Positions 1 through 8,323 of a DNA stretch of 64,000 nt are shown in pieces. Position 1 is the stretch's first letter, and every line of letters starts with the position of its first letter. The DNA is taken from the NCBI RefSeq assembly GCF_030758935.1, contig NZ_CP132333.1:1240992-1304991 (forward strand). Direction: 5' to 3'. Both the position numbers and the translations under genes were made by a program. The notes under the pieces are model-generated. The model was not told the origin of the DNA and did not search any database. It saw nothing but the letters and a program-made list of their open reading frames with translations. The DNA is from Geothrix sp. PMB-07. GTDB lineage: Bacteria; Acidobacteriota; Holophagae; Holophagales; Holophagaceae.

Positions 1-296
1 TGCCAGCGCTTCCGGAGATCCGCCAAAAACGCCAGGTCGGCGGCCTTGCCTTCCGCCGTGTTGGCACGAGCGGCGTGCTGAGTCAGAGCCCTCTCCAGGA
101 TGTAGCTATAGGAGCATTCCGCCTGGGATATTTCGCCGCGGTCTACCAGATCCTGGAGGGCCTTGCGCTCGGCCACCAGAGTTTCCCAACCCCGAAGCGT
201 AAGCCTTAGGCTAAGTGGCTTCTGGAACGGACCAGCCACACGCCCCTGGGGGTGGGTTCGCTCCTTCTTTTCACCTGGCTTTGGGGGTCGGCCCAT
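1..296 (-). CDS. hypothetical protein, partial (C-terminus beyond window)
   Basis: Reading leftward from an ATG at 294-296, about 98 codons stay open to the window edge, so the C-terminus is missing. The start is preceded on the coding strand by AGGAGG at a good distance. The N-terminus is basic and Pro-rich (MGRPPKPGEKKER), like an AT-hook-type basic tail. The rest looks helical and charged, with a Lys/Arg-rich end. I do not recognise a family. The opening and the plasmid-like neighbourhood suggest a small DNA-binding or accessory protein of the integrated block, but this is inference only. Confidence 0.55.
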   Translation of the reverse strand, partial: MGRPPKPGEKKERTHPQGRVAGPFQKPLSLRLTLRGWETLVAERKALQDLVDRGEISQAECSYSYILERALTQHAARANTAEGKAADLAFLADLRKRW

Positions 297-350
297 GGTG
301 GCCCTCCTGCTTTAGGAGTTTATACCACCAAACATTTAATGCTTTGGATG

Positions 351-1436
351 TCAGCCCTCTAGGGTTGGAAGGAGTTCAATGTCGATAACGCTAGGAAGAC
401 CCTCGATGACGCGGATGGATTCGGCCTGAGCTGCCGCAGCAACAGTGGGTGTGTTTTCGATTTGATGAACGCCCATTGGTGATAACGCCGGGATCAGGCC
501 GACGTTCTTACATTGTGGGCATTGGTTTGGTGCTGCGGCAGCACGTTGCGCGGCTTGAGTGGCACCAGCAGCGGAGGAGGCACCTGAGGCCGCAACGGTG
601 GCCCCAGCGGTGGTTGCGGTTCCACCAGCAATGATTAAGAAGATTCCAATGCCGATTGGGATGACGCCGATGCAAAAAAGGAAAAGAAGAGGCAGTCCGA
701 TCAGGATCAAGATGATCCCTAGAGCGGATCCACCGCATCCTGCGGCAGCCAGGCCTGTTCCGCCGACAGCCGCAGCAGTACCAATGGCTTTCGCCCCATC
801 ATAAGTAGGTGCATTGCTTCGAAAGAGGCCAATCCAGCCACATGTTGAACAGAGGGTGTGGTCGGCTAACGGAAACTGCCGGTAGTAGTCGATTCGCTCA
901 TTGTGGCGAATGACAGATTCCCGACGTCGCCTCTCAGCATCTCGGGCCAGGAATAGGATCCGCTCCATCCGTTTTCGATAAATTCTTCCCGCGAACGCAG
1001 ATAACGCGAGCCAGAGACTGATCACCACCACCACGCTCAGCGTCAGTACTAGTTGTTTAGCGGAAATGTCGATTAAAGTTTCTCGCTTGGCATGCATGGG
1101 AGCTAGAGCCTTCACTTCATCTGCCTCGTTGGCTTTGTCCTGGGCGCGCTTTTTCTTCCCTCTGGTGGGCGGTGGCGTTTCCCGGAGCTTTGCCATTCGT
1201 TCTTGAGATTCTTGAGACTGTCTTCGTAACTCTTCGCTCAATTCCTGGGCACGGATCTGCTGTTCGGTAGGTCCGATTGCGCTTTGAATTTGGTCTGAGA
1301 TTCCCTTGGAAGCGGCTTTCATTGCTTCAGGGAAGCCACCCAGCAACAGGGTGGTGAGGCAAGCGCCAACACTAAGAGCGAAAAGCGGTCTGGACCACCA
1401 GGGCGAGAAGAACGAACGAATTTTCTCAATCAGCAC
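351..1436 (-). CDS. membrane protein with split CxxC zinc-ribbon-like pairs
   Basis: This is a 361-residue protein of unknown function starting at GTG. Visible in order: a membrane segment at about 18-36, a charged coiled-coil-like stretch (about 55-115, rich in E, Q, R and K), a second membrane segment at about 128-149, a basic region, a first Cys pair (C196, C199) and a very hydrophobic Gly/Ile/Leu-rich block at about 219-275. After an Ala-rich linker comes a second Cys pair (C306, C309). The two pairs could form one zinc ribbon on the same side of the membrane, with a hairpin between them. I know no named family with this arrangement. It lies in the accessory block left of the tRNA gene and has no operon partner. 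Confidence 0.6.
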   Translation of the reverse strand: MLIEKIRSFFSPWWSRPLFALSVGACLTTLLLGGFPEAMKAASKGISDQIQSAIGPTEQQIRAQELSEELRRQSQESQERMAKLRETPPPTRGKKKRAQDKANEADEVKALAPMHAKRETLIDISAKQLVLTLSVVVVISLWLALSAFAGRIYRKRMERILFLARDAERRRRESVIRHNERIDYYRQFPLADHTLCSTCGWIGLFRSNAPTYDGAKAIGTAAAVGGTGLAAAGCGGSALGIILILIGLPLLFLFCIGVIPIGIGIFLIIAGGTATTAGATVAASGASSAAGATQAAQRAAAAPNQCPQCKNVGLIPALSPMGVHQIENTPTVAAAAQAESIRVIEGLPSVIDIELLPTLEG

Positions 1437-1531
1437 GATCTCATCCCAGAGATTGTCTCAATATTTGGAATCACTATCTCAGCTATGAATCGCCAAGCTT
1501 CGACAGGGTAATGGCGGTGCATACGTCTTCA

Positions 1532-1588
1532 GGTCACATTTCGACCGCATGGACTCGCCGCTGAATGTCTGATGGTACAAATGTGACC
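1532..1588. repeat. 10-bp inverted repeat in intergenic region
   Basis: GGTCACATTT at 1532-1541 is matched by its exact complement AAATGTGACC at 1579-1588, with 37 bases between. The pair lies between two leftward genes, just after the 159-aa gene stops and before the membrane-protein gene. It could be a regulator site or the ends of a decayed small element. It has no U-run typical of a terminator. Confidence 0.35.
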
Positions 1589-1607
1589 AAAGTTGTTTTT
1601 GGGGGGG

Positions 1608-2087
1608 CTACTTAAACAGGTCGGCTTCAAGGCTTCCAACGACGCTATCGGCTAGGGCCCTCTGGCCATTCGCACCGCCCATCGCAGTCATGGCCCAATC
1701 GGAACCGAGTGCCATGATTCGACCTGCCTCGTCGCGGATCTCGACCTCAATTCGGGCGTCTCCGGTGGCCCAGAAATCGGTCTCCACGAGCACCACGGCC
1801 ACCTTGAGGCTATAGGCGCCATGTGCGGTGGTGATGTCTTTCAGGCCCTGCTTTAGGGTCTTGAGGAACTCGACCGAACGCTCCTTGGCGGCCCATTCAA
1901 CCTCGCCACTCCAGGTGATGCCACGAGAGCGGTCGAAGCCTGGGGCCACCCAGAAATAGCAATTCTTGTTGGTGCCACGCTTGGCGGTCTCAAGGTAGTA
2001 CTCCCGCGGGAGGGTCCGCGGGTAGTCGCTTGCCTGGGCATTGAGTGCTGTCAGCGCGAGCGCGAGGCCAAGGATAAGGGGTTTCAT
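1608..2087 (-). CDS. secreted hypothetical protein
   Basis: A 159-residue protein with a clear Sec signal peptide (MKPLILGLALALTALNAQA, cleavage about residue 19). The mature part is a small mixed alpha/beta domain with no motif I recognise. It contains alternating hydrophobic strands and ends in a helix. The ATG is preceded by AAGGAG on the coding strand, about 6 bases upstream, which supports this start. The gene stands alone between the membrane-protein gene and the AT-rich region before parA. Function is unknown and export to the periplasm is the only firm statement. Confidence 0.6.
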   Translation of the reverse strand: MKPLILGLALALTALNAQASDYPRTLPREYYLETAKRGTNKNCYFWVAPGFDRSRGITWSGEVEWAAKERSVEFLKTLKQGLKDITTAHGAYSLKVAVVLVETDFWATGDARIEVEIRDEAGRIMALGSDWAMTAMGGANGQRALADSVVGSLEADLFK

Positions 2088-2140
2088 GTGATCTCCTTCT
2101 AATAAATCTATCGGCCTTTGATGATTTAAACATTACGATT

Positions 2141-2166
2141 GAAACATCGAAACTTTCCATGTTTCG
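2141..2166. promoter_or_regulatory. nested inverted repeat, candidate operator or partition site
   Basis: The gene-free stretch 2088-2403 is clearly AT-richer than its neighbours. Within it GAAACAT (2141-2147) pairs with ATGTTTC (2159-2165), and a shifted pair CGAAAC (2148-2153)/GTTTCG (2161-2166) overlaps it. Clustered GTTTC/GAAAC palindromes upstream of a parA gene are the kind of site bound by a ribbon-helix-helix partition protein. The role is inferred from position. The 69-codon open frame across this stretch has no ribosome binding site or recognisable product and I do not call it. Confidence 0.35.
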
Positions 2167-2343
2167 TCGTTTTGAACCTCAGAAACCCAGAACACCAGAA
2201 CTATGAGGCGCTTGAACTCATAAATACTATAACACCATGCGAATCAAGACTGTCCGATGATGGTTTCGGGGTGGAGGCGTTTTGGCGTTTTGCTGTTTGC
2301 GACGCCAAAACATCGGGCGTAAAAAATTATCGAAGGTTTTATG

Positions 2344-2367
2344 TTTAGAACTTTAGAACTTTAGAAC
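2344..2367 (+). repeat. three tandem 8-bp direct repeats upstream of parA
   Basis: TTTAGAAC occurs three times without gaps at 2344-2351, 2352-2359 and 2360-2367, ending 36 bases before the parA start. Short direct repeats just upstream of a ParA gene are typical of binding sites for its RHH partner, which usually acts as both centromere-binding protein and autorepressor. That role is inferred; the repeats themselves are exact. Confidence 0.55.
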
Positions 2368-2403
2368 AGCGATAGAATGCCGATGACGGAAGCGGGAGGA
2401 CAC

Positions 2404-3066
2404 ATGCTCATCAGTCTCATCAACCTCAAGGGTGGCTCTGGGAAAACCACCTACTCCAAGGAGCTGGCCGCACTCCTGGCGGAGTTTGGCCTCCTCGCCA
2501 AGGGTCTGGACTTGAACCCGGAGAACGGCGATTTCGGGGCTTGGGCCGAACTGGCGACCCTTCCCTGCCGCAGCCTCTACCCGGCCGACCTCGGCCTGCT
2601 CGAACAGGCGGCCAAGGGCAAACAAACCTACATAGCCGACTGTCCTCCTTGGGAGGGAGAGGAGACCCGCACTGCCTTAGCCTATTCGGCGGGAATTCTG
2701 GTGCCCGTTGGCCCCAGCCCACAGGACCTGCGCGGCCTCGGGCGAACTCTGGACCTGGTTCGCGCCGCGAAGGCAAATGCAAACCCTGAGTTGCGCGTGG
2801 CGATCCTCGGAACAAACTACCGTGCCAACACTGGCTGGTGGCGGAGCTGGGCAGCGGCTGTGGAAGCCGCAGCCAGCCCAGAGGAGGGCATCTTTTTCGC
2901 GGGGCTCGTCCAGGAGCGCCAGGGCCTGGTCGATGCTTTTGGCCGCGGTGTTGCCGCGTGCCAACAACCCAACGCCGCTGGGGTGGAGGTCCGCGAGGCG
3001 ATGCTCCGTGTTGTGGAAATCCTCGGCCTCGGCATCCCGGCTCCCGTTGTGCAGGAGGTTTTGTGA
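2404..3066 (+). CDS. parA: ParA-family partition ATPase
   Basis: The 220-residue product starts at ATG 2404, chosen because GGGAGGA sits 3-9 bases upstream; an earlier in-frame ATG at 2377 lacks this. The deviant Walker A motif KGGSGKTT is at residues 9-16, including the signature first Lys of ParA/MinD ATPases. The A'-box has D36 (GLDLNPENG) where most ParAs have DxDPQ. The Walker B-like segment is IADCPPW (about 77-83). Its length and lack of an N-terminal HTH match small plasmid (type Ib) ParAs, which pair with RHH proteins. The next gene is such a protein and overlaps the stop codon. It probably segregates or stabilises an integrated plasmid-like element. Confidence 0.85.
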   Translation: MLISLINLKGGSGKTTYSKELAALLAEFGLLAKGLDLNPENGDFGAWAELATLPCRSLYPADLGLLEQAAKGKQTYIADCPPWEGEETRTALAYSAGILVPVGPSPQDLRGLGRTLDLVRAAKANANPELRVAILGTNYRANTGWWRSWAAAVEAAASPEEGIFFAGLVQERQGLVDAFGRGVAACQQPNAAGVEVREAMLRVVEILGLGIPAPVVQEVL

Positions 3067-3362
3067 GCACCGACCCGAAAGCCTGGCTCCAGGGCGGCGC
3101 CAAGGCGCGCCCGAAACACCTCAATCAGGCGGAGGCTAAGGCCCCGTCTGCGAAGGTAGTCGGGGGCAGGCCTCGCGCCCATGCCCTTGGCGCGGAGCGC
3201 ATCAACTGCCGCGTTGCCGCCGACGTTGCGCGAGAACTTCGTGTGCTTCAGCTCGACACGAAAGTGGCGTTGGGCCTCCTCGTTGAGGAGGCGCTCCGCC
3301 TGGCGCTTGCCCAGCCAACCTTCCGGGAGCGCTTCACCACTAAAACGGAGGTGCTCTTGTGA
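3063..3362 (+). CDS. ribbon-helix-helix DNA-binding protein, ParG/ParB-like partner
   Basis: A 99-residue protein begins at GTG 3063, overlapping the parA stop (GTGA), so translation is probably coupled. Residues 1-42 are a basic, Pro/Gly/Ala-rich flexible tail. Residues 46-84 fit a ribbon-helix-helix fold: a strand (RINCRVA), then two helices ending in LLVEEALRLALAQ. A disordered basic N-tail plus C-terminal RHH is the layout of ParG-type centromere-binding proteins of type Ib partition systems. Likely targets are the TTTAGAAC triple repeat or the GAAAC palindromes upstream of parA. No sequence-level family match was possible, so the RHH call rests on pattern. Confidence 0.65.
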   Translation: MSTDPKAWLQGGAKARPKHLNQAEAKAPSAKVVGGRPRAHALGAERINCRVAADVARELRVLQLDTKVALGLLVEEALRLALAQPTFRERFTTKTEVLL

Positions 3363-3559
3363 CTCGGACGTCCCGAACCCCGGTGAGTGATCGCGCTCCT
3401 CGGCGCGGACTTACTGTAGAGGCTGAGTTGAAGCGCTTCGAGGCGTGGAAGAACGAACGGCTGGGGTCTACCGCGCCCGTTGTTTCTTGGCCACCCGACG
3501 AAATCGACTATTTCGGCAACCGCGACACCAAGAGCCGCGCCACGCGGCGGAAAGGCTAG
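3359..3559 (+). CDS. small hypothetical protein coupled to the partition genes
   Basis: A 66-residue reading frame starts at GTG 3359 within the stop of the RHH gene (GTGA overlap) and ends 2 bases before the next start at 3562. The product is hydrophilic and highly charged, with no motif or membrane segment. The middle (VEAELKRFEAWKNERL) looks like an amphipathic helix. Back-to-back overlap with parA and the RHH gene suggests a third subunit or accessory factor of the same operon. Function is unknown. Confidence 0.5.
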   Translation: MTRTSRTPVSDRAPRRGLTVEAELKRFEAWKNERLGSTAPVVSWPPDEIDYFGNRDTKSRATRRKG

Positions 3560-3561
3560 AC

Positions 3562-4281
3562 GTGCGATCCATTCTCCTCCTCATCCTCTCTGTTGCCACG
3601 ATGGCCCTTTCCGCCCAGCGCTACTACGTCGCCGGGTCCTACCCTGGCCTCGTGGTTGGGCTTGCCGACGCCCCAAACCAGCCCGCACGCTTTCGGGTGG
3701 CCTTGCCCGTGTCGCAGCCGCCGTTCGCCCAGGCGCAGGCGATGGCCCAGGCCTCGTTGGATCGGTTCTGCGCCAGTTCCTGGGAGGTAGCCCTCACGAA
3801 CGATCCGGATATCGACAGTGGTTACGCCGACCTCTGGGTCGTGCGCCGTGTCAGCGATGGTTGGAGGCCCTCAACGCGATTGACCGTTGCGGGACTTCTC
3901 ATCAATGACGGACTCGTAACAGCACCCGTGGGCTGCGACCGACCCCTTCAGGACGTCTACGACCAGGCGTTCACGAACGCCGTCGGCTATAAAACAGGGT
4001 GGTTCCAGCAACTCGGCCTTGATGGCGGACGGAATGCCTGGATTGTCGGCAAGGCCAGAGTGGTTCAGCACCTCCAGCTTGAGCAGCAGCTCGCGAGCAA
4101 AGCTCAGGACGACAAGAAGGTGCAGGACGCCGATGCGCAACGCGAACTTCGACGGGCGCTGAAAACCGCTAGCCCTGCAGAGTCGAAGGCTCTTCAGGAG
4201 GAATACCTTCGAAAGAAGGGATACAAGGTGAACTGGACCACTCTTCGTGTGTCTCCGCTTAATGCTCCGGAGGAAGATTGA
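3562..4281 (+). CDS. secreted hypothetical protein, last gene of the parA operon
   Basis: The likely start is GTG 3562, two bases after the previous stop, giving 239 residues. Earlier in-frame starts would read back through the preceding gene. The N-terminus is a signal peptide (RSILLLILSVATMALSAQ). The mature protein has a mixed domain of about 150 residues, then a charged helical C-terminus (about 175-215, KAQDDKKVQDADAQREL) suggestive of a coiled coil. Tight spacing places it in the four-gene parA operon. An exported product there recalls plasmid transfer or conjugation-type (TraN/TfpX-like) accessory genes, but I cannot identify a family. Confidence 0.55.
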   Translation: MRSILLLILSVATMALSAQRYYVAGSYPGLVVGLADAPNQPARFRVALPVSQPPFAQAQAMAQASLDRFCASSWEVALTNDPDIDSGYADLWVVRRVSDGWRPSTRLTVAGLLINDGLVTAPVGCDRPLQDVYDQAFTNAVGYKTGWFQQLGLDGGRNAWIVGKARVVQHLQLEQQLASKAQDDKKVQDADAQRELRRALKTASPAESKALQEEYLRKKGYKVNWTTLRVSPLNAPEED

Positions 4282-4397
4282 GGCTGATTTCTGTTACCAC
4301 CCTTGTTACCTGAGCCTTGGTTTTTGTGGGTCACAGGGGTAAATACGGGGAAAAGAGGGGGAAAAATTAAAACCGAGTGTTTATCGACCGAATGCTC

Positions 4398-4433
4398 GAA
4401 GACCCAGGTCACCATTAGGTTTCCTGGGTCTTC
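4398..4433. terminator. perfect 11-bp hairpin between parA operon and tRNA gene
   Basis: GAAGACCCAGG (4398-4408) pairs exactly with CCTGGGTCTTC (4423-4433) around a 14-base loop. It lies 4 bases beyond the encoded CCA end of the leftward tRNA gene and 116 bases after the rightward parA operon stops. It could terminate transcription from both sides. No strong U-run is present, so a role at the element junction is an alternative. Confidence 0.45.
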
Positions 4434-4437
4434 TTGT

Positions 4438-4514
<77 letters not shown>

Positions 4515-4605
4515 GTAGGGATTTGAGTGTAGCAGGGATTGGGGGAACGGCAAGGGCGCATGTCCGCGGGGACTTGGTATGCTCGACGGACGCTCGGGAG
4601 ATTCG

Positions 4606-6552
4606 ATGGGACGCCGCTGGATGGCTCTGCTGGTGATGTTGGCCACGGTGGGACTGGTGGCGGGGCCGCGGACCTGGACCACGGAGAAGTGGTTCGAGAA
4701 GCCCCGTTCGCCGCGGATCGCCAACTACCGCATCGAGGCGGCGCTGGATTTCGAGCACAAGACGTTGGAGGGGCGCGAGACCCTCAGTTGGCGCAACACG
4801 GGCACGGCCCCCACTCAGGAACTGCCGCTGCATCTCTATCTCAATGCCTTCAAGGGGCCTCAGAGTCTGTTCGTGAAGGAAAGCGGTGGGCGCCTGCGCA
4901 GGGACCACCAGGATCGTCAGGAAGAGGCCGCTTCGTGGGGGTATTGCCGTCTGCTGAGCGTTCGCCTGGATGGCAAGGATTTGGATGGGCACGATGGCGA
5001 AGACGAGACTGTGCGCTGGTTGAAGCTGCCCCGCGCCGTGGTGCCTGGCGAGACCATCCACCTGGACATCGTCTGGGAGAACCGCTATCCGAGGGTGTTC
5101 GCCCGCAGTGGCTGGTCGGACACTTTCCTGATGTCGGGGCAGTGGTTCCCGAAGGTAGGGGTATACCAGGGCGATCATTGGAATTGCCACGCCTACCACG
5201 CCAACACGGAATTCTTCGCCGATTTCGGCGTTTATGATGTGGCCCTCTCCCTGCCCAATGCCCTGGGGCTGGCCCACACGGGGACCCAGACCAACTTCGT
5301 GACCGAAATTGAGCAGGACCCCAAGCGGCCCCTGAACGTGATTTGGCGGTTGCACGCAGAGGATGTGCACGATTTCGCCTGGGCCGTGATGCCCAGCGAA
5401 AGCTGGCGCAAGCCGGCCATGTATGAGTACCGCGGGGTGCAGGTGTTCTACTACATCGATGGGGCGAATCGCGGCAATTTCGCCCGGCACCGCCGCGCCG
5501 TGGAGAATGCCCTGCGCTGGAGCGAGGAGTGGTATTTCAAGTACCCGTATCCCACGCTCACGGTCATCGACACGCCGAAAGATGCCTCCGGCGCCGATGG
5601 CATGGAATATCCCACCTTGATCACAGCCAGCTCCGTGGCCTTTGATCCGCTGCAGCTCCGCATGGAGCCGGAATTGGTGAGCCTCCATGAATTCGGCCAC
5701 CAGTATTTCTACGGGATGCTGGCCAGCAACGAGTTCGAGGAACCCTGGCTCGATGAGGGCTTCACGAGCTGGTTCACGCACAAGGCCATGGAGCGCAGCT
5801 ACCACGCGGTGATGAGCGGGCGGCGCTTCCAGGTGGGGACCGATTTCATCGAATGGGCCGGCTACTGGTCCCTGCCCAGCAGCGACCCCCTCACGCGGTT
5901 CGGCTTCAAGACCCTGAGTGGGCAGGGCTATTTCATCACCGCCTATGCCAAACCCACCCTGGTGCTCAATCAATTGGAGGCCATGCTGGGTCGGCCGGTG
6001 ATGGAGCAAGTCCTGCGCGCCTACGCGCAGGAGCTGGCTTTCCATCACCTCAACCGAAATGATTTCCGGCGTGTCGCCGAGCGGGTCTCCGGCCGGGATC
6101 TCAGCGCCTTCTGGCGCGATTTCGTGGAAGGGACGGAGGTGCTCGACTACGTCATTCGCGGCGTGAAAAGCCAGGATGTCCTGCAGGGCGGCTGGCTCTA
6201 TTCAGACAAGCCCCCAGTGTTCGCCGCCCCGCAGCCTGCGGCACCCGGCCGGGTGGGCTCCATCACATTGGAAAGGCGTGGCGGCATCCGGGTGCCCATC
6301 ACGCTGTGGGTGCGTCTGGAGAACCACGAGGAGCAGCGGCTCGTCTGGGATGGTCAGGATCGCTGGATCACCTACGAATTCGATTCCCCGGTGGCTGCGG
6401 CGGTGCTGGATCCCGACGGGAACTACCCCATGCTGAAGGATCGCCTTCACGCCAGCTACAACCCCAAACCCATCCGCCGCGGTTTTCACTACTGGGCGCA
6501 GATGGTGTGGGGCGCCGTGGCCGGCTGGATGCAGGGCTGCGGCATCGGCTAG
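4606..6552 (+). CDS. M1-family metallopeptidase, exported
   Basis: The 648-residue product starts at ATG 4606, preceded by GGGAG; an upstream in-frame ATG at 4579 has poorer spacing. A signal peptide spans about residues 1-19. An N-terminal beta domain of the aminopeptidase N type precedes the catalytic domain. The gluzincin zinc site HEFGH is at 361-365, with the third ligand E384 in WLDEGF, which is HExxH-X18-E exactly. The usual GxMEN exopeptidase loop reads as GADGMEYP upstream, so the N-terminal amine-binding site is altered and substrate preference may differ. It probably degrades peptides in the periplasm. It stands alone downstream of the tRNA gene. Confidence 0.88.
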   Translation: MGRRWMALLVMLATVGLVAGPRTWTTEKWFEKPRSPRIANYRIEAALDFEHKTLEGRETLSWRNTGTAPTQELPLHLYLNAFKGPQSLFVKESGGRLRRDHQDRQEEAASWGYCRLLSVRLDGKDLDGHDGEDETVRWLKLPRAVVPGETIHLDIVWENRYPRVFARSGWSDTFLMSGQWFPKVGVYQGDHWNCHAYHANTEFFADFGVYDVALSLPNALGLAHTGTQTNFVTEIEQDPKRPLNVIWRLHAEDVHDFAWAVMPSESWRKPAMYEYRGVQVFYYIDGANRGNFARHRRAVENALRWSEEWYFKYPYPTLTVIDTPKDASGADGMEYPTLITASSVAFDPLQLRMEPELVSLHEFGHQYFYGMLASNEFEEPWLDEGFTSWFTHKAMERSYHAVMSGRRFQVGTDFIEWAGYWSLPSSDPLTRFGFKTLSGQGYFITAYAKPTLVLNQLEAMLGRPVMEQVLRAYAQELAFHHLNRNDFRRVAERVSGRDLSAFWRDFVEGTEVLDYVIRGVKSQDVLQGGWLYSDKPPVFAAPQPAAPGRVGSITLERRGGIRVPITLWVRLENHEEQRLVWDGQDRWITYEFDSPVAAAVLDPDGNYPMLKDRLHASYNPKPIRRGFHYWAQMVWGAVAGWMQGCGIG

Positions 6553-6565
6553 GGACTGGTCTTAC

Positions 6566-7531
6566 CTAGGGTTTCTGCGGCGCTGCATCCCCCATGCGAA
6601 TGGATTGGATGTCGCCCTTGCCGTTCAGCACGATGAGAATCGGGAACCAGAGCAAGCCGAGCTTCTCAAAGGCTGCGCGGCTGGGGGCAAAGCGGCCGTT
6701 GCGTCCGGCTTCCTGAAGCCGCTGCGCCAGAGCTTTGCCTTCGTCCATGAGAGGGGCGCTGAGGCTCGCATCCACCGCATCCTGGTAGCCGGTCTCGCTG
6801 GGAATGACCCAGGCCGTATCCGGTGAAAGGGCGGGCAGGGCCTCCTTGGGAGGTGGACACACCCAGATGCGGGAGGCGCCCAGTTGATCCAGGCGGAGGT
6901 CCTGGTAGTCCAGGCCGGGCAAGGTCCACAGCCGGAAGACCGGTGAGGGGCCGCCAATGAGCCCAAAGAGGCGCTGGAAATCCTTGAAGGTGCTTTCGGA
7001 GTCAGCTCCGGGGGCTGGCCGGAGGGTGGCCAACCGGGCCTCGTCCTGTTCGGCCAGGGCCCAGCAGAGAGCATGGCGCAGGCCGTAGCCCCTGGTGAGG
7101 GCTGGGCCTGCGGCGATGAGGCGATCCTCCCAGAGGCGACGCAAGGGCGCTTCGAAGGCGCCTTGGCGCACCTGGAGGCGACCCCAGCGCCACAGCGCCA
7201 AGGCCGTGCCGGAACGGCGCAGGGGCAGGGTCTTCAGGGCGGTGGCGAGCTGGTCCTTGGGGGCCTTCATAAGGCGGCGCAGGGCCTCGGCCTCCTGCCG
7301 ATCCGGGCCACCCGCAAACGGATCGGGAGGAAGGCCGCGCTCCACCTCGAAGGTGGCGGCGATCCGGAGCCAGCGGTAGGAGAGGGCCGCGGCCCCCTTG
7401 AGCTTGGGGGGGGCGGGCAGGGCGTTTTCCCAGTCGAAGGCCTCCAGAAGGGCGTTTTCGGCCTCCTGGCCTGCGGGGGCGGGGATGGGCGTAACGATGG
7501 CTGGAGGCGCTTGCAGGGTGGGGAGGGGCAT
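6566..7531 (-). CDS. hypothetical protein
   Basis: A 321-residue protein, with the start taken at the ATG whose complement is 7529-7531 because AGAGG precedes it. An upstream in-frame ATG pair near 7570 is possible. No signal peptide is evident. The first 25 residues are Pro/Ala-rich, followed by a helical Leu/Arg-rich body. The last 80 residues end with a buried strand and charged turn (LLWFPILIVLNGKGDIQ) resembling the core of a thioredoxin-like fold, but no CxxC is present. It is divergent from pyrF with 51 bases between. Function is unknown. Confidence 0.6.
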   Translation of the reverse strand: MPLPTLQAPPAIVTPIPAPAGQEAENALLEAFDWENALPAPPKLKGAAALSYRWLRIAATFEVERGLPPDPFAGGPDRQEAEALRRLMKAPKDQLATALKTLPLRRSGTALALWRWGRLQVRQGAFEAPLRRLWEDRLIAAGPALTRGYGLRHALCWALAEQDEARLATLRPAPGADSESTFKDFQRLFGLIGGPSPVFRLWTLPGLDYQDLRLDQLGASRIWVCPPPKEALPALSPDTAWVIPSETGYQDAVDASLSAPLMDEGKALAQRLQEAGRNGRFAPSRAAFEKLGLLWFPILIVLNGKGDIQSIRMGDAAPQKP

Positions 7532-7582
7532 CAATACCTCTCTTAATGGCAGAATGGTCCTCCGCATCATACGGGAGTCCCC

Positions 7583-8323
7583 TTGTCCGCACCCCATTCG
7601 ACCCTCACGCCCCCGCTCCTCACGGCGAGGGAGCGCCTGGTGGTGGCCCTGGACGTGGCCACGGCCAAGGAGGCCCTGGCCATGGCTGAGCGGCTGTCGG
7701 GCCGGGTGGGCATGCTGAAGGTGGGCCTGGAGTTGTTCTGCGCCGAGGGCCCGGCCTTTGTGCGAGAGCTGCAGACGAAGGTGCCCGTGTTCCTCGATCT
7801 GAAGCTCCACGACATCCCCACCACCGTTCGCCGGGCCATGGAGGCGGTGCTGAAGCTGGATCCCCGCCTGATCAACGTGCATGCCCAGGGCGGTCCCGCC
7901 ATGTTGGAAGCGGCGGTGGAGGCCGTGCGGGCCCATCGGGCGGCGGGTGGTCGCACAGAGTTGCTGGCGGTCACGGTGCTGACCAGCCTGGATCGCGAGG
8001 CCCTGGCGGCCCTGGGCCATGCGGCTCCACCCGAGGAGCTGGCCCTGGCCTATGCGAAGCTGGCCCAGCAGGCCGGCTGCGGCGGCGTGGTGTGCTCGGC
8101 CTGGGAAGCCGCGACCATCCGCGAGGCTTGCGGCGAAGGCTTCCACCGCCTCACACCGGGCATCCGGCCCTCCGGCGCGGCGACGCAGGATCAGGCCCGG
8201 GTCATGACGCCCGCCCAGGCCCTCAAGCAGGGCTCTACCTGGCTGGTGGTGGGCCGCCCCATCACCCATGCGGCCGATCCTGCGGCGGCGGCCGAGGCCA
8301 TCGTGGCCGAGATGCAGGCCTGA
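7583..8323 (+). CDS. pyrF: orotidine 5'-phosphate decarboxylase
   Basis: A 246-residue TIM-barrel enzyme that converts OMP to UMP in the last step of de novo pyrimidine synthesis, in the cytoplasm. The N-terminal LVVALDVAT supplies the first active-site Asp. The invariant DxKxxDIP catalytic motif reads DLKLHDIPTTV. The phosphate-gripping end has TPGIRP and a late VVGRPI strand, as in bacterial group-1 enzymes. The start is TTG 7583 with GGGAG five bases upstream. Its stop overlaps the next start by one base (TGATG), so it heads a three-gene unit with a membrane protein and pnuC. Confidence 0.93.
   Translation: MSAPHSTLTPPLLTARERLVVALDVATAKEALAMAERLSGRVGMLKVGLELFCAEGPAFVRELQTKVPVFLDLKLHDIPTTVRRAMEAVLKLDPRLINVHAQGGPAMLEAAVEAVRAHRAAGGRTELLAVTVLTSLDREALAALGHAAPPEELALAYAKLAQQAGCGGVVCSAWEAATIREACGEGFHRLTPGIRPSGAATQDQARVMTPAQALKQGSTWLVVGRPITHAADPAAAAEAIVAEMQA

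Noticed and set aside
2139-2348. 69-codon frame upstream of parA
   Set aside because: Starts at TTG without a ribosome site, lies over inverted repeats, and has no recognisable features; treated as control region.
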